NCBI RefSeq assembly: GCF_009498235.1
Contig: NZ_CP044205.1
Location: 2,605,389-2,669,388 of the forward strand
From: Candidatus Methylospira mobilis
Lineage (GTDB): Bacteria; Pseudomonadota; Gammaproteobacteria; Methylococcales; Methylococcaceae
Reading direction: 5' to 3'
DNA: 64,000 nucleotides
Shown here: positions 61,957 to 64,000 of the stretch, one piece after another
Layout of the letters: every line of letters starts with the position of its first letter
Numbering within the stretch: the first letter of the stretch is position 1
Position numbers and translations under genes: made by a program
The notes under the pieces: model-generated
What the model was told of the DNA's origin: nothing
Databases searched by the model: none
The model's input: the letters and a program-made list of their open reading frames with translations, nothing else

Positions 61957-64000
61957 TTACCCCCTCACCGGGACGCGCGTCAAATCAAGTAGATGAGGAT
62001 AACGCGGATCTATGGATTCAGGCAGCGCCAGGCGTTGCAACGGCTCTCCGCCCCTGGACTGAAATACGGCCGACTCCGGCACAGGGATTGAGAGAATGCG
62101 TACTTCGCCATGTAACGGCACGCCGCCACTCCGCCATCCCGACACCATCGTTGTTTGCGGCGCGCCCTGTACTCTCCAATCAATATTCCGATAGCGGGGC
62201 GGATAATAGCTGCAACCACCTATGGTCCGCTGTGTCCACCTATCCAGGATATCGAAATGCAGCGCAGTTTCTACCGGCAAGGTCGGATGCAGGGTGGAAA
62301 CCGGTTGCGCGGCCTTGTAACGCACGCCGGCCAGATAATGTCCGGAAACAGCCGTTTCCTGCAACGGCACCCAGGCATTGTTGCAAATCAACTGGTAGCG
62401 TGTCGTATTAAAGCTGCCGCTGCAGCTTACCTGCAAACGCGCATTGGCGGTATCGACGAAACGCGCGATGCCCTGAACCGCCGGCTCCTCGGCCAGAATC
62501 GGCCACGGCTCGTGGGCATGGCGCAGTTCCAGCGCAATATCGCCGAATTGTACTTGCCCCAATACCGGAAAAGCCAGCGCCAGAAAAGGCTCAAACCATG
62601 CCGGCTCGAATGCCAGACCCACCGTTGCGAGATCCTGAATTATTTCCTGCAGATCGCGCCATAAAAAACCGGGAAGCATGTATTTATCGTGTATATCGAT
62701 CCGTTTTCCGTCCATACCCCTATCCGTCAAGGGATGACGATCCAGATAAGCCAGCATGCCGCGCAGCAGCAGGGATTGCAGGCCGGCCAGTTCAGCATTC
62801 GGCGGCGACGTAAACGTTCGCAGCGAGATTCTGCCCTGCCTGTCCTGATCGCGATCCGGCGGGTACAGGCAATCCATATCGATTTCCGTGCGGTGAATAT
62901 CGTAGGCAACATCGCTCAACACATGCCGCAACAGGCGATCGATCAGCCATGGCATGGCTGCTTCCCCTGCAGGAATTCGCGCCAAAGCGATATCCAGCTC
63001 ATATAACGCGTCGTCGCCGCCTTCGTCCGGACGCGGCGCCAAACCGCCCGGCCCGATGGCTCGGTCGGCAAAAAAATAGGATAGACAGGGATGGCGGCGC
63101 CAATAGTCAATCAAGGAACGCAGCAAGTGCGGCGTGGTTAAAAACGGGCTGCGCGCCGGCGTCGCGCCGCACAGAAAAATGTCCGAACGCATATCCGTCA
63201 GGCTGGGGCTACCATCCGCCGCACTGCATGACCCCGCAAACCCAAAACCTTCCGCTTCCGCGTACGCCAATTGCAAATGCGCATAATGGTCGGCCCAGGA
63301 TGCACTTTCCGGCAGCGTCAGCTTGATCGCGCCGGCTTCCGGTTCTATCAGCCAACGGCGTAAACGCGCATCGACGGGAGGCTCGTAGCCTTCGGGGATG
63401 ATCGTAAAGCCGGTTTCACCGGCAATGCGCTCCAATGAGTCAATCACGCTGAAATAGTGATCCACAGACAGCATGGGCGGCAGAAAAACGTGGACTGCCC
63501 CCTGTCTTATTTCAATGCATAAGGCAGTGCGCGGAAAGTTTGGCTCTGATACTTTTACTGAGGGGGCGTTTACTGTAACCGCTAACGCTGTTGATACATC
63601 ATCCGTTTTTTCCCTCACCCTTCCCAGTGTTTCCGGGCGGTCCTGCCCGGAACCCTGCGGGCAGGCTTCGCTAGACCAAATTTGTTCCATACAAACTTGT
63701 CCCGAAGGAAGAAGGTTACTTGACTCATCCCACGGCGATTGAGCGACATCCGCTAAAACATCCTCCTGCAACGACAGCGCCTGCAACGGCAGCCGCAAGC
63801 CCAGGGGGGAAGAACCCGGCGTAAGATAAAGGCGCTCGCGACGGAACGGCCAATATCCGCTGCACCAGCGGGACGCATTCACATCCCATTGCAAAGGCAA
63901 CACAAAACCCGTCGGATCACTGCCGGCTTGCGACAACAGCACGGCAATCCGCCGCCGGCTTTCGGCGTCCGATAAAGCAGCAGGCCGGGGCGGATATCCG
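61957..64000 (-). CDS. Large transglutaminase-like protein, DUF2126 region (N-terminus beyond right edge)
   Basis: The frame is open to the right edge; a GTG at 63942 is internal, not a start. The sequence AGSDPTGFVLPLQWD, then GYWPFRRERLYLTPGSSPLG, matches the C-terminal DUF2126 half of the roughly 1100-residue transglutaminase-like proteins that accompany alpha-E and circularly permuted ATP-grasp genes. The N-terminal transglutaminase domain would lie outside the window. It is separated from the alpha-E, ATP-grasp and Anbu genes by 34 kb, but the functional family is the same. The end is intact (YPHLLDLTRVPVRG). Confidence 0.85.
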   Translation of the reverse strand, partial: GYPPRPAALSDAESRRRIAVLLSQAGSDPTGFVLPLQWDVNASRWCSGYWPFRRERLYLTPGSSPLGLRLPLQALSLQEDVLADVAQSPWDESSNLLPSGQVCMEQIWSSEACPQGSGQDRPETLGRVREKTDDVSTALAVTVNAPSVKVSEPNFPRTALCIEIRQGAVHVFLPPMLSVDHYFSVIDSLERIAGETGFTIIPEGYEPPVDARLRRWLIEPEAGAIKLTLPESASWADHYAHLQLAYAEAEGFGFAGSCSAADGSPSLTDMRSDIFLCGATPARSPFLTTPHLLRSLIDYWRRHPCLSYFFADRAIGPGGLAPRPDEGGDDALYELDIALARIPAGEAAMPWLIDRLLRHVLSDVAYDIHRTEIDMDCLYPPDRDQDRQGRISLRTFTSPPNAELAGLQSLLLRGMLAYLDRHPLTDRGMDGKRIDIHDKYMLPGFLWRDLQEIIQDLATVGLAFEPAWFEPFLALAFPVLGQVQFGDIALELRHAHEPWPILAEEPAVQGIARFVDTANARLQVSCSGSFNTTRYQLICNNAWVPLQETAVSGHYLAGVRYKAAQPVSTLHPTLPVETALHFDILDRWTQRTIGGCSYYPPRYRNIDWRVQGAPQTTMVSGWRSGGVPLHGEVRILSIPVPESAVFQSRGGEPLQRLALPESIDPRYPHLLDLTRVPVRG

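Noticed and set aside
1-64000. CRISPR array, rRNA or tRNA genes
   Set aside because: No regularly spaced repeats or RNA gene signatures were found; the only tandem arrays are the hexamer array and protein modules.

Overview
The window reads as a chromosomal segment of a Gram-negative gammaproteobacterium: lipoprotein and outer-membrane genes, a yafS-rnhA-dnaQ block, RecB, an Mla-type lipid transporter and a TolC-dependent exporter. The sulfone/sulfonate cluster together with the exporter set would suit a methylotroph- or methanotroph-like member, but that placement is inference; there is no rRNA or other clade marker. I see no tRNA, rRNA or CRISPR array.

Layout. 1-4.7 kb: mltD (partial), yafS-like methyltransferase, rnhA, dnaQ, a small peptide gene resembling a NHLP-clan RiPP precursor, a structured intergenic element and a periplasmic RNase T2. 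4.7-15.4 kb: an organosulfur assimilation locus (SfnR-like sigma-54 activator, FMN reductase, amidohydrolase, SsuD- and SfnG-like monooxygenases, two acyl-CoA-dehydrogenase-like flavoproteins, FadL-like porin) with two sigma-54-type promoters; an IS5 element sits between sfnR and msuE. 15.4-28.1 kb: recB, a truncated sensor, an Mla-type operon, a TauE/SafE protein, and the alpha-E / ATP-grasp / Anbu group. A large DUF2126 transglutaminase-type gene of the same functional group runs off the right edge.

28.4-47.5 kb is the most interesting region, nearly all on the minus strand. Upstream is a row of at least eleven nitrile-hydratase-like leader peptide (NHLP) precursor genes, eight intact and three decayed. 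Downstream are TolC, HlyD, a C39-peptidase ABC exporter, a second ABC exporter of the NHLM type, an ECF sigma factor and a zinc-finger anti-sigma. No maturase is present. The nine readable cores contain one cysteine in total, and several are cationic, Gly/Ala-rich hydrophobic segments, so the products look like unmodified bacteriocins exported by proteusin-type machinery. Two further short-leader double-glycine peptides lie in the same region: one at 28463-28636 and one at 44405-44701 that is cut in two by a 98-bp MITE and becomes a 64-codon gene when the MITE is removed. Five precursor genes share a promoter of the form GAAC-N16/17-TTACT about 90 nt before the start codon once later insertions are subtracted. 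The local ECF sigma factor is the obvious candidate reader.

47.9-58.8 kb: a 1480-codon repeat-rich, RTX-like surface protein with a (Pro-Thr)12 linker and a frameshifted C-terminus, a prolyl-4-hydroxylase-like dioxygenase, transposase remnants, and a CoA-transferase / thiolase / small protein / SDR operon. 58.9-61.8 kb: a complete IS66 element nested in an IS5 remnant with a perfect 8-bp target duplication. The region is shaped by mobile elements (IS5, IS30, IS66, remnants of IS6 and IS66, IS5-derived MITEs, an IS200/IS605-like palindrome element), several of which have landed directly in RiPP genes or their leaders.
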